Of a stretch of DNA of 64,000 nt, positions 1-8,416 are shown piece after piece. The notes beneath the pieces are model-generated. The model saw only the letters and a program-made list of their open reading frames with translations. It was not told the origin of the DNA and did not search any database. The number at the start of each line of letters is the position of its first letter. Positions within the stretch are counted from its first letter, which is position 1. The DNA is from Blastococcus sp. DSM 46786. Lineage in GTDB: Bacteria; Actinomycetota; Actinomycetes; Mycobacteriales; Geodermatophilaceae. The position numbers and the translations under genes were made by a program. The stretch is from positions 47,269 through 111,268 of the forward strand of contig NZ_FOAO01000011.1 of assembly GCF_900109665.1 (NCBI RefSeq). The letters run 5' to 3'.

Positions 1-408
1 CATGTCGGTGACGGCCTGCTCGGCCCGCTGGCGGGTGGTGCCCATGTCTGTGATGGCGTCGTCGGCGCGCTGGCGGGTGGCGCCCATGTCGGTGATCGCC
101 TGCTCGGCGCGCTGGCGGGTGGCGCCGATCCCAGCGATCGCCTCGTCGGCGTTCCGCCGGGTCTCACCGATCCCAGCGATCGCCTCGTCGGCGGTGGCAC
201 GCGTGGCGTCCAGCCGGGTGATCGCCCCGTCCGCGCGGTCCAGCAACGCCTCCACGCGGTCGACGGCGCCGGACACCCGGCCGAGCAGCCCTTCCAGCTC
301 GCCGAGCACGGCCGCGGCGCGGGGCACGAGCGCGAGCGCGTCACCGAGGCCGTCCCGCACGCCTCCTACCAGCGCGACGACGTCGGCGGGGCCGGGCACG
401 GAGGGCAT
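1..408 (-). CDS. N-terminal part of a coiled-coil repeat protein (truncated by window edge)
   Basis: The gene reads leftwards from an ATG at 408 and runs off the window, giving 136 visible residues. The first 65 residues are a hydrophobic/amphipathic helical region rich in Ala, Leu, Val and Gly. From about residue 66 there are successive 14-residue repeats of the type ADEAIAGIGETRRN, ADEAIAGIGATRQR, AEQAITDMGATRQR, ADDAITDMGTTRQR, still continuing at the edge. Two heptads per unit and acidic/basic alternation fit a long alpha-helical coiled coil. The DNA repeat has period 42. No catalytic motif is visible and I do not recognise the family. No clear Shine-Dalgarno precedes the start. It diverges from the LCP gene. 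Confidence 0.75.
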   Translation of the reverse strand, partial: MPSVPGPADVVALVGGVRDGLGDALALVPRAAAVLGELEGLLGRVSGAVDRVEALLDRADGAITRLDATRATADEAIAGIGETRRNADEAIAGIGATRQRAEQAITDMGATRQRADDAITDMGTTRQRAEQAVTDM

Positions 409-588
409 GCGCACCGTGCGAACGCTACGCAGTGCGCCCGTGGCCCACCATCCGATCGTGCCCGGTCCACCCGACGGAGGTGGTGCCGGCTCGGGAGCGC
501 CCCGCGCGTCGGCGTGGTCATCGCAGATCCGCCCGTATCGTGGGACGACGGGCACGGACATGCAGACGACGAGAAGGTGTCGACACCT

Positions 589-2628
589 GTGGGGGATCAG
601 CCGACGTGGGACGACGCGGGTGACCGCGACCTCCCCGGTCGCAAGCGCCGCGGGCGCACCCCGGAGGGCGGCGCCGCCGAGCCGGTGACGGTGGAGCAGC
701 TGCTCGCCCGGCAGGGCAACGACGTCGGTGGCCGACGGGCCGCCCGGCGCAGCGCCGCACAGCCGGCCTCCCGCCGCGGCGGCGCGGCGCCCGACGCCCG
801 CCGGACGGGGGCGGACGGCCGCCGGGGCGGTGCCGCGGACGATCCCGCCGTCCGGTCGGGGCTCCCACCGGTTCCCGGCGCCGCGCGAGCCGGCCACGTC
901 CCGCGTGCCCAGCCCGGCCTCCCGCCCGTGCCCGGTTCCGGGTCCGGGCGCCCCACCGGCCCCGGTGCCCAGCCGGGTCTGCCTCCCGTCCCCGCTGCCC
1001 AGCCCGGGTTCCCGCCCGTCCCCGCTGCCCAGCCGCGACCGCCTGCAGGGACCGGTCCGGCCGGGACACCGGCAGCGTGGGCGCCAGACGAACGGCCCTC
1101 CCGGCGCAGCGGCCCCATCCCCCCGCTCCCCGGCCTGGCTGCGCCGCCCCCGTCGGGCGCCACCCGCCGTCGGGTGCCGGCCGACCGCCCGCCGCGCAGC
1201 CCGGGACGCAGGCGGCTGGTGCGTGCCGTCACGGCGCTGGCCGCCGTCGTGGGCGTCGTCGTCCTGTACCACCTGGCCCTGTACTTCTACGTCGACCAGC
1301 GCATCGACCGGGTCGACGCGCTGGCCCTCGACGGTCCGGAGATCCTCGCCCCCGACCTCCAGGACGCCGCAGAGACCTACCTGGTCGTCGGCACCGGGGT
1401 CCCCGGGCAGACCGGGGCGGACTCCGTGGCCACCCTCCTCGTCTCCGTCTCGGCCGAGGGCGACCGTGCGGCGCTGGTCAGCGTGCCCCCCACGGCCCTC
1501 GTGGACACCCCGATGTGCCGCACCCCCGAGGGCACCCTGCGCAACCCGGTCACCGAGGCGTTCGCGAGCTCGCTGCTCGAGGGCGGGCCGGCCTGCATGG
1601 TGCGAGTGGTCCAGCAGCTGTCCGGGCTCCGGGTCGACCACTACCTGGGCGTGGACCTCACCCGACTCCCGGGGATGGTCGACGCCCTGGGCGGCGTCCC
1701 CGTCTGCATCGTCCCCACCGCAGCGACCGCGGCCGCGGCGACGCCGCCCGTGGCCGGGCCCTCGGAGCTCTCCGGCGACGCGGCGTCGGGCTTCCTGCAG
1801 CCGGACGACAGCGGCGTCGACGTCACCGGGGCGGCCGTCGCCGAGCGGGCGCAGCGCCTGCTCACCTCGACCCTGCGGGCGGCGATGTCCGCGGACACGC
1901 TGCTCGACCCCGTCACGCTGGCGCGCTTCCTGTCCCGCGCGTCGGACGCGCTGACCGTCGACGACCAGACGACGCTGGGTGACTTGCGCGCGCTCGCCGG
2001 GACACTCGGCGACCTCTCCGGCGACGCGGTGCAGCGCGCCGGGCTGCCGGTCGCGCAGGTGGGGTACGTACCGGCCGGAACCGAGCGGGCGTACGTCGTC
2101 CTCGATGCGCCGGCCACCCGGTCGCTGTTCGACGAGGTCATCGACGGCGCCGGGGTACCCGCCGAGCTCCTGGCCGTCCCGGACGCGGCGCCGGGCGTGG
2201 CCGAGCCGGAGCCGGCGCCCGAGCCGGTGGCGCCGTCCGTGCCCGAGCCGCTCACCGCGGCCCCCGGGGAGATCACCGTCGACGTGCTGAACGGCACCGC
2301 CACCACCGGCCTGGCCGCGACGGTGGCCGACGCCCTCCGCGGGCAGGGCTTCGGCATCGGCACGGTGGGGAACGAGCCCGGCGCCGTGGACGAGAGCGTC
2401 GTCCGGTACGGGCCGGCCGCGCTGGACCGGGCGCGCACCGTGGCCGCCGCCGTCCCCGGTGCGGTGCTGCAGCCCAGCGACGCGCTCAGCGACGCGGTGC
2501 AGCTGGTCATCGGCCCGGGCTACTCCACGGTCGTCCCGGTCGAGATCGGTGCTCCGGAACCCGTCCAGGTGGCGCCGGACACGGCAGCGGCCGCCCCCGA
2601 ACCGGAGGCGACCGCAGTCCGCTGCTAG
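589..2628 (+). CDS. LCP (LytR-CpsA-Psr) family cell-wall ligase with LytR_C domain
   Basis: Members of this family transfer undecaprenyl-linked glycopolymers to peptidoglycan outside the membrane. Order in the protein: a basic, Pro/Ala/Gly-rich cytoplasmic N-terminus of about 210 residues with repeated LPPVP/FPPVP motifs, one membrane segment (VTALAAVVGVVVLYHLALYF), an LCP catalytic region (from ETYLVVGTG through DHYLGVDLTRLPGMVDALGG), an Ala/Glu/Pro linker, and a C-terminal LytR_C domain starting at ITVDVLNGTATTGLA. The frame is open from 514. I prefer GTG 589 because GAGAAGG lies 11 nt upstream, but GTG 577 or 514 are possible. The disordered proline-rich head is typical of actinobacterial LCP proteins and may be phosphorylated; that is inference. 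Confidence 0.85.
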   Translation: MGDQPTWDDAGDRDLPGRKRRGRTPEGGAAEPVTVEQLLARQGNDVGGRRAARRSAAQPASRRGGAAPDARRTGADGRRGGAADDPAVRSGLPPVPGAARAGHVPRAQPGLPPVPGSGSGRPTGPGAQPGLPPVPAAQPGFPPVPAAQPRPPAGTGPAGTPAAWAPDERPSRRSGPIPPLPGLAAPPPSGATRRRVPADRPPRSPGRRRLVRAVTALAAVVGVVVLYHLALYFYVDQRIDRVDALALDGPEILAPDLQDAAETYLVVGTGVPGQTGADSVATLLVSVSAEGDRAALVSVPPTALVDTPMCRTPEGTLRNPVTEAFASSLLEGGPACMVRVVQQLSGLRVDHYLGVDLTRLPGMVDALGGVPVCIVPTAATAAAATPPVAGPSELSGDAASGFLQPDDSGVDVTGAAVAERAQRLLTSTLRAAMSADTLLDPVTLARFLSRASDALTVDDQTTLGDLRALAGTLGDLSGDAVQRAGLPVAQVGYVPAGTERAYVVLDAPATRSLFDEVIDGAGVPAELLAVPDAAPGVAEPEPAPEPVAPSVPEPLTAAPGEITVDVLNGTATTGLAATVADALRGQGFGIGTVGNEPGAVDESVVRYGPAALDRARTVAAAVPGAVLQPSDALSDAVQLVIGPGYSTVVPVEIGAPEPVQVAPDTAAAAPEPEATAVRC

Positions 2629-2657
2629 GCCCCGTCCGCCGACGTCCGCCCTCAGCG

Positions 2658-2737
2658 GTCCTGGCTCAGTTGATGGGGTCCTGGCTCACGGTCGACGGTG
2701 AGCCAGGACCCCTGATGACCAGGTCACCTGATCGTCA
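2658..2737 (-). repeat. Dispersed 80-bp terminator element, copy 1 (abuts pstB stop)
   Basis: Read on the minus strand, the element begins exactly at the TGA stop codon of pstB. It holds a near-palindrome (GATCAGGTGACCTGGTC type), then a 15-bp perfect stem (GGGGTCCTGGCTCAC and its complement, 2675-2689 with 2698-2712, 8-nt loop), then CATCAACTGAGCCAGGAC. A second copy lies at 12669-12748 in the same orientation relative to its gene, with 75 of 80 bases identical by my count. The stem separates the convergent LCP and pstB genes and should act as a bidirectional terminator. Confidence 0.9.
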
Positions 2738-3514
2738 GCCGAAGCGGCCGGAGATGTAGTCCTCGGTCGCCTTCTGGTCGGGGTTGCTGAAGATCTTCTC
2801 GGTCGGGTTGAACTCGATCAGCCGGCCCGGCTGCCCGACTCCGTTGAGGTTGAAGAAGCCGGTCTGCTCGCTGACGCGGGCCGCCTGCTGCATGTTGTGC
2901 GTGACGATGACGATGGTGAACCGCTCCTTGAGCTCGGTCATCAGGTCCTCGATGGCGAGCGTGGAGATCGGGTCGAGCGCCGAGCAGGGCTCGTCCATGA
3001 GCAGCACGTCGGGCTCCACGGCGATGGCGCGGGCGATGCAGAGCCGCTGCTGCTGACCGCCGGAGAGCCCCGACCCCGGCCGGTCGAGGCGGTCCTTGAC
3101 CTCTTCCCACAGGTTGGCGCCCTTCAGCGAGCGCTCCACGAGGTCGTCCATGTCGGACTTCTTCATCTTGACGCTGTTGAGCCGGAGCCCCGCGGCGACG
3201 TTCTCGTAGATCGACATCGTCGGGAACGGGTTCGGCCGCTGGAAGACCATGCCGATCTGACGGCGCACGGTGACCGGGTCGGTGTCGGCGCCGTAGAGGT
3301 CCTGGCCGTCCATGACGACCTTGCCCTCCACGCGGGCGCCGGGGATCACCTCGTGCATCCGGTTGAGCGTGCGCAGGAAGGTGGACTTGCCGCAGCCGGA
3401 CGGGCCGATCAGTGCGGTGATGCTCCGGGGCTCGATCGAGACGTTGACGCCCTCGACCGCTCGGAAGCTGCCGTAGTAGATGTTGAGGTCGGAGACGTCG
3501 ATGCGCTTGGCCAC
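2735..3514 (-). CDS. pstB: Phosphate ABC transporter ATP-binding protein PstB
   Basis: ATPase of the high-affinity phosphate importer PstSCAB, acting at the inner face of the membrane. The 259 residues match the usual PstB length. Walker A GPSGCGKS is at 37-44, the Q-loop lies in [10 protein letters not shown] (about 89-98), the signature LSGGQQQR starts at 150, Walker B LLMDEP is at 171-176 and the H-loop His is at 206. The start is GTG with GGAGG 8 nt upstream. It is last in the order pstS-pstC-pstA-pstB, 25 bp after pstA. In mycobacteria the homologous phoT lies next to mshD, as in this neighbourhood. Expression is expected to follow the PHO boxes before pstS. Confidence 0.97.
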   Translation of the reverse strand: MAKRIDVSDLNIYYGSFRAVEGVNVSIEPRSITALIGPSGCGKSTFLRTLNRMHEVIPGARVEGKVVMDGQDLYGADTDPVTVRRQIGMVFQRPNPFPTMSIYENVAAGLRLNSVKMKKSDMDDLVERSLKGANLWEEVKDRLDRPGSGLSGGQQQRLCIARAIAVEPDVLLMDEPCSALDPISTLAIEDLMTELKERFTIVIVTHNMQQAARVSEQTGFFNLNGVGQPGRLIEFNPTEKIFSNPDQKATEDYISGRFG

Positions 3515-3539
3515 GGGGGTTTCCTCCGGGTCGGTCCGG

Positions 3540-4616
3540 TCAGCGACCGGTCTTGGGGGCGAAGAAGCGGCTGATCAGGCGGGCGACGACGTTCAGCCCC
3601 ATGACCAGCATGATGAGCAGGAGCGCCGCCGTCCAGGCCCGGTCGATCGCGAACTCGGGCGGCACACCTGGCTGGGTGAGCTGGTAGTAGGCGTAGACGG
3701 GCAGCGTCGCCATGCGGCCGTCGAAGGGATCGAAGTTGGTCGCGTTGGTGATGCCGACGGTGATCAGCAGCGGCGCGGTCTCGCCGATGACACGGGCGAT
3801 GGCGAGCGTGACGCCGGTGCCGATGCCGGCGATCGCGGTCGGGATGACGACCTTCGTGATCGTCCGCCACTTGGGCACCCCGAGGGCGTAGGAGGCCTCG
3901 CGCAGCTCGAGCGGGACGAGCTTGAGCACCTCCTCGGCCGACCGGACGACCACCGGGATCATCAGCACCGAGAGGGCGACCGCACCCATGATCCCCAGGC
4001 GGATGCCCGGGCCGAAGATCAGCACGAAGAGCGCGTAGGCGAACAGGCCGGCGACGATCGAGGGGATGCCCGTCATCACGTCGACGAAGAAGGTGATGGC
4101 CCGCTTGAGCCGCCCCTGCGCGTACTCGACCAGGTAGATGGCGGTCATCAGGCCGATCGGCACCGAGATGAGCGTGGTGAGGCCGGTGATGATCAAGGTG
4201 CCCATCAGGGCGTGGTAGGCGCCCCCGCCCTCGCCGATGATGCCGTACAGCGACGCGGTGAAGAACTCGGCGTCCAGCCGCTCGGCGCCGCGGCTGACGA
4301 CCTCCCAGATCAGCGCCACGAGGGGCACCATCGCGATGCCGAAGGCCGAGGTGACGATCGAGGTGACCGTCCGGTCGGCGGCCCGGCGCCGGCCTTCGCG
4401 CACCCGGGAGACGACGTAGACGGCGAGCGTGCCCAGCACCACGGTGTAGATGACGAACAGGGCGATGTTGAAGCCGCTCAGCAGGGCTGCGGCCACGGCT
4501 GCGCCGGCGAACACGGCCGTCGGCGCCCAGCGCGGCAGCGTGCCCTCCACCCGCTGCTGCATGGGCGTGGCGGCGCCGGCGCCGGACAGGGGGGTGGGCG
4601 GCGTCTGGACGCTCAT
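3540..4616 (-). CDS. pstA: Phosphate ABC transporter permease PstA
   Basis: One of two membrane subunits forming the phosphate channel with PstC. It has 358 residues, longer than the roughly 290-300 typical of PstA. The excess is an N-terminal stretch with two extra hydrophobic segments (about residues 25-70) before the permease core. The core holds five to six membrane spans and the EAA-type loop [17 protein letters not shown] that contacts PstB. The ATG overlaps the pstC stop (TGATG), indicating translational coupling and equal expression of the two permeases. Confidence 0.96.
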   Translation of the reverse strand: MSVQTPPTPLSGAGAATPMQQRVEGTLPRWAPTAVFAGAAVAAALLSGFNIALFVIYTVVLGTLAVYVVSRVREGRRRAADRTVTSIVTSAFGIAMVPLVALIWEVVSRGAERLDAEFFTASLYGIIGEGGGAYHALMGTLIITGLTTLISVPIGLMTAIYLVEYAQGRLKRAITFFVDVMTGIPSIVAGLFAYALFVLIFGPGIRLGIMGAVALSVLMIPVVVRSAEEVLKLVPLELREASYALGVPKWRTITKVVIPTAIAGIGTGVTLAIARVIGETAPLLITVGITNATNFDPFDGRMATLPVYAYYQLTQPGVPPEFAIDRAWTAALLLIMLVMGLNVVARLISRFFAPKTGR

Positions 4617-5566
4617 CAGTTGGCTCCGGAGAAGTCGGCCCGGCGGTTGACGATCCAGCGCGCCAGCATGTTCACGCCGAGGGTGATGAGGAACAGGGCG
4701 AGGCCGCTGGCGATCAGCGTGTTGACGTCGATGCCCGTCGACTCCGGGAACTCGAGCGCGACGTTGGCCGCGATGGTCGACGGGTTACCGCTGCTGATCA
4801 GGTTGAAGGTGATGCCGCCGGAGACCGAGAGGATGATCGCCACGGCCATCGTCTCACCGAGGGCGCGCCCCAGGCCCAGCATCGAGCCGCCGATGATGCC
4901 GCTCTTGCCGTAGGGGATCACCGCCATCTTGATCATCTCCCAGCGGGTGGCGCCCAGGGCGAGCGCGGCCTCCTTGTGCAGCGTCGGCACCTGGAGGAAC
5001 ACCTCGCGGGAGATCGCGCTGATGATCGGCAGGATCATGATCGCCAGCACCAGGCCGACGGTGAACATCGTCCGGCCGGTCGCGGAGGTCGGGCCGGCGA
5101 AGAGCGGGATGAACCCGAGGTTCTCCTCGAGCCAGCGGTAGAACGGGACCAGCTTGGGGGCGAGCCAGGTGATGCCCCAGAAGCCGTACACGATGCTCGG
5201 GATCGCGGCCAGCAGGTCGACGACGTAGCCCAGCCACAGGGCCATCCGCCGCGGCGCGTAGTGCGTGATGAACAGCGCGATCGCCACGGCCAGCGGGGTG
5301 GCGACGACCAGCGCGATGGTGGCGGAGAGCAGCGTGCCGAACAGCAGCGGGGCGATGTAGGAGACCAGGCCCTCGTCGCCGGGGATCTCCTCGGCGGGAG
5401 CGGTGAGCGCCGGCAGCGCCTCGTACAGCAGGAAGGCGGTGACGCCGGCCAGGATGACGAGGATCAGGATGCCCGCGCCCCGGGCGGTGCTCGCGAAGAT
5501 GCGGTCGCCGGGCCGTCGGGGCGGCTTGCTGGTGCTCTGGTCGGACGGGGTCCGGGTGGCTGTCAC
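4616..5566 (-). CDS. pstC: Phosphate ABC transporter permease PstC
   Basis: Second membrane subunit of the Pst importer, 316 residues. After a Pro/Arg-rich cytoplasmic N-terminus of about 25 residues come six or more hydrophobic spans, the first being ILILVILAGVTAFLLYEALPAL. The EAA loop KEAALALGATRWEMIKMAVIP is present near residue 210. The start codon is followed closely by TATRTPSDQ. It lies 130 bp downstream of pstS, from which it is separated by a strong hairpin, a common way to make the binding protein in excess over the permease. Confidence 0.96.
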   Translation of the reverse strand: MTATRTPSDQSTSKPPRRPGDRIFASTARGAGILILVILAGVTAFLLYEALPALTAPAEEIPGDEGLVSYIAPLLFGTLLSATIALVVATPLAVAIALFITHYAPRRMALWLGYVVDLLAAIPSIVYGFWGITWLAPKLVPFYRWLEENLGFIPLFAGPTSATGRTMFTVGLVLAIMILPIISAISREVFLQVPTLHKEAALALGATRWEMIKMAVIPYGKSGIIGGSMLGLGRALGETMAVAIILSVSGGITFNLISSGNPSTIAANVALEFPESTGIDVNTLIASGLALFLITLGVNMLARWIVNRRADFSGAN

Positions 5567-5627
5567 CGCTGCTCCGGGAGGTCGGTGGGGGGAACTGCTG
5601 GGAACTTCCTACCCGTCGCCGGGCGGC

Positions 5628-5667
5628 GCAGCGGCCCGGGACGTCGGATGACGCTCCGGGCCGCTGC
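5628..5667 (-). terminator. Hairpin between pstS and pstC (partial terminator/3' stabiliser)
   Basis: A perfect 12-bp inverted repeat (GCAGCGGCCCGG with CCGGGCCGCTGC, 16-nt loop) follows the pstS stop and precedes pstC. There is no T-tract. Its position inside the operon suggests attenuation or 3'-end protection of the pstS message, so that more PstS than PstC/A/B is made. The function is inferred. Confidence 0.7.
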
Positions 5668-5696
5668 CGTGTCGTGCGGTGTCACCGTGGGTCAGG

Positions 5697-6809
5697 TCAC
5701 CCCGCGGAGATGGCGTCGATCGCCGACTGGGCCTGCTCGCGCAGCCCGTCGGAGATCGGCGCCGAGCCGGCGGCCTCGGCGGCCGCCTGCTGGCCCTCCT
5801 CGCTGACGACGAAGGACATGAAGTCCGCCACCAGGTCGGCGGTCTCCTGGTCGTCGTACTGGACGCAGCCCACGTGGTAGCTGACCTGGACGATCGGGTA
5901 GTTGCCCGACTCGGTGGTGTCGCGGCGGATGTCGATGGCGTAGTTGTACTCGCCCCCGCCCTCCACGCGCTCCGAGTTCTCCACCACAGCGGAGGCGGCG
6001 TCGGGAGACGGGGCGACGAAGTCGCCGCCGACACCGATGTTGGCGACGCCGAGGTCACCGGCCTGGCTGGGGTCGGCGTAGCCGATCGCACCGTTGCCGG
6101 CGCCGACCGCGCTCACCACGCCCGAGGTGCCCTGGGCCGCCTCGCCGCCGGAGACGGGCCAGTCGCCGCTGACCTCGTAGGTCCAGACGTCGGGGGCGAC
6201 CGCGGACAGGTACTCCGCGAAGTTCTCGGTGGTGCCCGACTCGTCGGACCGGTTCACGGGGGTGATCGGCAGGTCCGGCAGCGTGACGTCGGGGTTGGCC
6301 TCGGCGATGGCCGGGTCGTTCCAGTTGGTGATCTGCTGGGCGAAGATCCCGGCGACGACCTCCGGCGGGAGGTTGAGCTCCTCGACGCCCTCGAGGTTGT
6401 AGACGACGGCGATCGGGGCGATGTAGTTGGGCAGCTGGAAGATCTCGCCCCCGGCGCAGCGCTCCTGGGCCCCGGCGAGCTCCTCCTCGTCCAGGTAGGC
6501 GTCCGTACCGGCGAAGTCGGTGGCGCCCTCGATGAACTGCTCGCGGCCACCGCCCGAACCGACCGGGTCGTAGTTGACGGTCACCTCGGGCTGGACGCTC
6601 GAGTAGGCGGCGGTCCAGCCCTGCATCGCGGCCTGCTGGCTGCTGGCGCCCGCCCCGACGAGCGTGCCGCTCAGCTGGGTGCCGGAGGCGGTGTCGCTGC
6701 CGCTGCCCGTGTTCGCGGTCTCGTTGGAGGCAGCGCAGGCGGTGAGTGCGAGGGTGCTGGCGAGCGCAACGGACAGCGTGGTGGCGCGCGTCTTGGTGCT
6801 GAGCTTCAA
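5697..6809 (-). CDS. pstS: Phosphate-binding lipoprotein PstS
   Basis: Extracytoplasmic phosphate receptor of the Pst importer, 370 residues. A lipoprotein signal peptide ends in the lipobox LTAC with Cys25 as lipidation site. The mature protein starts with a Ser/Thr/Gly-rich linker and then the conserved LVGAGASSQQAAMQGW and VNYDPVGSGGGREQFIEGATDFAGTDA regions (phosphate contacts and fold). The start codon is TTG (AAG CTC AGC follow), rare in this window, with GAGAGG 7 nt upstream. It is the first pst gene. A TACCGT -10 (minus strand, 6874-6869) and a double PHO box are upstream, so it should be induced by phosphate starvation through SenX3-RegX3 or a PhoP-like regulator. Confidence 0.96.
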   Translation of the reverse strand: MKLSTKTRATTLSVALASTLALTACAASNETANTGSGSDTASGTQLSGTLVGAGASSQQAAMQGWTAAYSSVQPEVTVNYDPVGSGGGREQFIEGATDFAGTDAYLDEEELAGAQERCAGGEIFQLPNYIAPIAVVYNLEGVEELNLPPEVVAGIFAQQITNWNDPAIAEANPDVTLPDLPITPVNRSDESGTTENFAEYLSAVAPDVWTYEVSGDWPVSGGEAAQGTSGVVSAVGAGNGAIGYADPSQAGDLGVANIGVGGDFVAPSPDAASAVVENSERVEGGGEYNYAIDIRRDTTESGNYPIVQVSYHVGCVQYDDQETADLVADFMSFVVSEEGQQAAAEAAGSAPISDGLREQAQSAIDAISAG

Positions 6810-6905
6810 CTCAGGGCCTCTCAGGTTCGCCCGGACCGTTTCCGGGCAGCGTGGGACCGACGAGGACGACGGTAGGGAGCCCAGGTGGCGGCCGACCCGT
6901 GTGCG

Positions 6906-6923
6906 GGTGAACGGATGGTGAAC
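6906..6923 (-). promoter_or_regulatory. PHO box upstream of pstS (two direct GTTCACC units)
   Basis: On the minus strand the sequence is GTTCACC-ATCC-GTTCACC, two identical heptamers with an 11-bp period. This matches the direct-repeat unit bound by Streptomyces PhoP and resembles mycobacterial RegX3 sites. It lies about 35 bp upstream of the TACCGT -10 hexamer of pstS, where an activator replacing a -35 contact would bind. Confidence 0.85.
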
Positions 6924-7189
6924 GACCTCTGAGGTCTTCGATGATCATGGGTGGTGCGGGTCACCCCGGATGACGGCATCCGGGTGCCCGGCCTGGGCTG
7001 GGTCCGCAGCGTGGGGCGGGCATCCGCGACTGCCCCTACGACCAGGTCCTGGTGGGTCGACGGGCGCCTTCCTCGGGTGCCGGCATGCTCCGTCGAGGAG
7101 GCGGCACCGGGTCGGGCAGCGGCGCTACGGATGCTCCGGGGCTGGTAGGCCTCAGCGACGGGGACGTCCCGGCCCCGGAGGGAACCCGA
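6924..7189. other. Non-coding stretch between pst operon promoter and the small acidic gene
   Basis: No convincing gene is present; open frames here lack ribosome binding sites and coding bias. The only clear structure is a stem of about 10 bp with one bulge at 6962-6986 (CACCCCGGATG with CATCCGGGTG, 4-nt loop), suitably placed to terminate transcription coming from the minus-strand gene at 7190-7411. Confidence 0.5.
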
Positions 7190-7411
7190 TCAGCGCTTCC
7201 ACGCCCGTTCGGACTGCTGCTCGTAGTCCTCGTATGCCTTGTGCAGGCCGAGCAGCACCTCGGCGGTCGTCTCCATCAGGGCCCGGGCCTGCGCGTCGTC
7301 GACCTTGGCGACGTCCTCGCGAGCGTGGTCGGCGGTGTCGCGCAGCATGCGCTTGATCTTGATCGTGTGATGCCGTGGGTCGCTCTCGGGGAACTGCTGA
7401 CGATCGGTCAT
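7190..7411 (-). CDS. Small conserved hypothetical protein (73 aa)
   Basis: The 73-residue product starts MTDRQQFPESDPRHH and is hydrophilic and helical, ending YEQQSERAWKR. The ATG is preceded by GGAGAG at good spacing. No signal peptide, membrane span or known catalytic motif is visible. The middle (LRDTADHAREDVAKVDDAQ) and end could form a short helical bundle or coiled coil. It lies between mshD and the pst operon on the same strand, 110 bp after mshD. I do not recognise a function. Confidence 0.75.
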   Translation of the reverse strand: MTDRQQFPESDPRHHTIKIKRMLRDTADHAREDVAKVDDAQARALMETTAEVLLGLHKAYEDYEQQSERAWKR

Positions 7412-7521
7412 CGATCTCTCCGCCCGGTAGCCGTCTCGGTTCCCGTCACCGTATGCCGATACCGGACGCCGACGCAGGGCCAGGCACCGACTCCGAGGAC
7501 GGGCGATCCGACGTCCCGGCA

Positions 7522-8409
7522 TCAGGCCGTGGTGCGCCGCCAGGAGACGTCGACGGCGTAGCGGCGGAACCCCCGGCCCTCGTACAGCCGCACGGCCGCC
7601 GCGTTGTCCGCCTCGACGTAGAGCAGCACCTCGTCGAGGCCCTGCGCGCGCAGGTGCGCCAACCCGAGGTCGGTCAGCGCGCGCCCCAGCCGCAGCCCCT
7701 GGGCGGCCGGGTCGATCCCCAGCACGTACACCTCCCCGACCGGGGCGGGTCCGGCGTCCCCGGCGGGGTGGACCTTGGTCCAGTGGAAGCCGAGCAGGTC
7801 GCCCGAGCCGGGTTCGCCCCGCCAGGCCAGGAGGAACCCCTCGGGGTCGAACCACGGCTCGGCCTCGCGGCGCTCGAGGTCGGCGCGGGTCATCCGGCCC
7901 TGCTCGGGGTGCCAGTCGAAGGCGCGCGCGTTGACCCGCAGCCACGCCTCCTCGTCCCGGCCCGGCACGAAGGGCACCACCCGGACGTCGCCCGGCAGCT
8001 CGGGCCGCGGGTCGGCGTCGAGACCGGCCAGGTCGCACCGCATCTGCAGGAGGACCCGCGCCCGCCGGAACCCGTGGGGGGCCAGCAGCTCGGCCGACCC
8101 GGGCAGGTCCCCGTGCGCCCAGATGCTCAGGGGCCGCTCACCGGCGGCAGCCAGCAGGCGGAGCAGCAGCGCGGTCCCGTGACCACGGCGGCGCCGTCCG
8201 GGGTGCACCACCAGCTCGGCGGTCTCACCGTCGAGCCGGGCGTAGCCGGCCAGCGCGCCCTCCGCGTCCCGGACCGTGAGGTCCTGCCCGTCGGGCGAGC
8301 CGTGCCGGAGGCGCAGCTCGCCCTCCTCGGAGACCGGGCGCACGCCGTCGGCGGTGGCGGCGGCGTGGAGCAGGGCGAGGACGCCGGCGATGTCGCGTTC
8401 GTCGATCAC
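7522..8409 (-). CDS. mshD: Mycothiol synthase MshD
   Basis: Catalyses the last step of mycothiol synthesis, acetylation of Cys-GlcN-Ins with acetyl-CoA. The 295 residues form two GNAT domains in tandem. Acetyl-CoA loops are seen at HPGRRRRGHGTALL in the N-terminal domain and PAAQGLRLGRALTDLGL in the C-terminal, catalytically active domain. I chose GTG 8409 (VIDERDIAGVLALLHAAA), 8 nt after the glnR stop; the longer open frame into glnR gives an artificial Pro/Arg N-terminus. The glnR-mshD pairing is conserved in mycobacteria. MshA, the first enzyme of the pathway, is also in this window. Confidence 0.93.
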   Translation of the reverse strand: MIDERDIAGVLALLHAAATADGVRPVSEEGELRLRHGSPDGQDLTVRDAEGALAGYARLDGETAELVVHPGRRRRGHGTALLLRLLAAAGERPLSIWAHGDLPGSAELLAPHGFRRARVLLQMRCDLAGLDADPRPELPGDVRVVPFVPGRDEEAWLRVNARAFDWHPEQGRMTRADLERREAEPWFDPEGFLLAWRGEPGSGDLLGFHWTKVHPAGDAGPAPVGEVYVLGIDPAAQGLRLGRALTDLGLAHLRAQGLDEVLLYVEADNAAAVRLYEGRGFRRYAVDVSWRRTTA

Positions 8410-8416
8410 CGGGCCA

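Noticed and set aside
1-230. Regular ~42-bp repeats that could suggest a CRISPR array
   Set aside because: The repeats are contiguous without unique spacers, lie in one open minus-strand frame and encode 14-residue coiled-coil units.
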